Assembly (NCBI GenBank): GCA_964566875.1
Contig: CAZMJM010000001.1
Location: 1 to 57,560, forward strand
Direction of reading: 5' to 3'
DNA: 57,560 nucleotides
DNA from: CAZEQH01 sp964566875
GTDB taxonomy: Bacteria; Patescibacteriota; Minisyncoccia; Minisyncoccales; JANBVM01
The notes beneath the pieces were generated by a model. That model saw nothing but the letters and a program-made list of their open reading frames with translations. It was not told the DNA's origin and made no database searches. Below, in pieces: positions 57,037 through 57,560 of this stretch. The translations under genes were made by a program, and so were the position numbers. Each line of letters begins with the position of its first letter. Position 1 is the first letter of the stretch.

Positions 57037-57543
57037 TCAAGATTCCTTTATCAGTATGGCTACGAAACCCTTTCCCTTCTTCAGCAATCTACCTTCCTGC
57101 TTAACGGGTACTCTGGCGTTTAGGTCCTGGATGAACTTTTCGGTTTTCTCTCTGGCGAAATCAGAAAGCCTCTTTTCCCTGCCCCTCAGAAGCATTTCCA
57201 CCTTCACCCTGTGCCCGGCGTTAAGGAATTTTTCTGCCTGATGGAGACGGGTTTCCAGGTCGTGGGGAGATATGTTATACCTTAGCCTGATGCCTTTGAT
57301 ATCCGTACTTTTCTTGGCTTTCTTATCTCTCTTCTTCATCTGGTAAACGTACTTCCCGTAGTCCATTATTTTGCAGACGGGCGGGGCCACCTTGTCCGTT
57401 ACCTGGATTAAATCCAAATTGCGCTCCTTTGCTCTCTGGAGCGCCTCCTTTATGGGAACGATTCCCACCTGGGTGCCATCCTTATCAATGAGCCTTACCT
57501 TTTCTGTCCTTATTTGATTATTGATTAATGGTTTCTTCAACAA
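57037..57543 (-). CDS. infC: Translation initiation factor IF-3, start at window edge
   Basis: The 168-residue factor blocks premature subunit joining and checks the initiator tRNA. The N-domain has PLINNQIRTEKVRLIDKDGT and GIVPIKEALQRAKERNLDLI. The linker is Lys-rich. The C-domain has KGIRLRYNISPHDLETRL, GHRVKVEMLLRGRE and KGKGFVAILI. No ATG precedes the conserved INNQIR; in-frame TTG codons at 57543 and 57540 are the best starts. Rare start codons are usual for infC, as E. coli uses AUU for autoregulation. An upstream start beyond the window remains possible. Confidence 0.94.
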   Translation of the reverse strand: MLKKPLINNQIRTEKVRLIDKDGTQVGIVPIKEALQRAKERNLDLIQVTDKVAPPVCKIMDYGKYVYQMKKRDKKAKKSTDIKGIRLRYNISPHDLETRLHQAEKFLNAGHRVKVEMLLRGREKRLSDFAREKTEKFIQDLNARVPVKQEGRLLKKGKGFVAILIKES

Positions 57544-57560
57544 ATTTTTGTGGAGATGAA

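Noticed and set aside
1..57560. Alternative genetic code (UGA as glycine)
   Set aside because: Many genes end at TGA at the expected family length (mutM, second dehydratase component, MgtC), so UGA is a stop here.
1..57560. CRISPR arrays, insertion sequences or prophage
   Set aside because: No regularly spaced repeats, transposase or integrase motifs or phage structural genes were seen.

Overview
The window reads as a chromosome segment of a Candidate Phyla Radiation (Patescibacteria) bacterium, most likely from the Parcubacteria side. This rests on gene content: a CPR-style type IV secretion cluster (VirB2-like, VirB6-like, PrgI, separate TraC-like domain, VirB4), a stand-alone 5'-3' exonuclease without a polymerase, an EF-Tu-domain-II-like miniprotein, lamin-tail-domain surface proteins, a shortened MurE-like ligase and half-size proteins. 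UGA acts as stop in many genes (mutM, yebC, the acyl-CoA dehydratase-like cluster), so a code with UGA as glycine does not apply. Genes are tightly packed, 4-nt ATGA overlaps are common, and few starts have a strong Shine-Dalgarno. One run of exactly 100 N (11550-11649) marks a scaffold gap inside virB4.

Layout. 1-2.1 kb: end of a ComM/YifB-type ATPase, a LysM-M23 hydrolase and rsmA. 2.1-11.8 kb: secretion cluster, interrupted by two AT-rich paralogous genes on the other strand (7.4-8.5 kb) that carry duplicated terminators. 11.8-16.3 kb: the classic origin neighbourhood, jag-yidC-rnpA-rpmH running left and dnaA-dnaN running right, with a probable oriC between them. 16.4-22.7 kb (minus strand): class A PBP, a very acidic small protein, ruvC-yebC, a lamin-tail protein and a PilB-type ATPase, with a structured RNA gene on the plus strand at 21.2 kb. 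22.8-31.7 kb: tsaE, 5'-3' exonuclease, a two-component set (membrane HAMP protein, PAS kinase, two CheY-like receivers), mutM, holA, rpsT and uvrB. 31.8-37.1 kb: MurE-like ligase, archease-rtcB, NIF3, and a presenilin-type intramembrane aspartyl protease. 37.1-40.6 kb: an AsnRS-like protein lacking the tRNA-binding domain behind an attenuator-like leader, an Elp3 homologue diverging from a Trm9-like methyltransferase, and tRNA-Arg(CCG). 40.6-48.5 kb: a pseudoknotted RNA gene, a LOG-like protein, the EF-Tu-like miniprotein, MgtC, an EndoQ-like nuclease, a three-gene 2-hydroxyacyl-CoA dehydratase/activase-like cluster, rtcA, and greA behind a roughly 200-nt structured leader that ends in a terminator. 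48.6-57.5 kb: a duplicated HD hydrolase, mevalonate kinase, a flippase-like protein, YjbQ, half-MFS, PolX, Nudix, and rplT-rpmI-infC.

Connecting themes. RNA repair and modification is well represented: RtcB, archease, RtcA, Elp3, a Trm9-like enzyme, TsaE and RsmA. DNA repair is represented by MutM, UvrB, RuvC, PolX, EndoQ and the exonuclease. The strongest candidates for undescribed biology are three structured RNAs with sigma70-type promoters and intrinsic terminators (21.2, 40.8 and 47.8 kb). One of these sits directly upstream of greA with no room for another promoter. Next come the Elp3/Trm9 pair, the bacterial presenilin-like protease, and the AsnRS-like putative asparagine synthetase with its terminator-containing leader. 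Family calls come from motif recognition without database searches.
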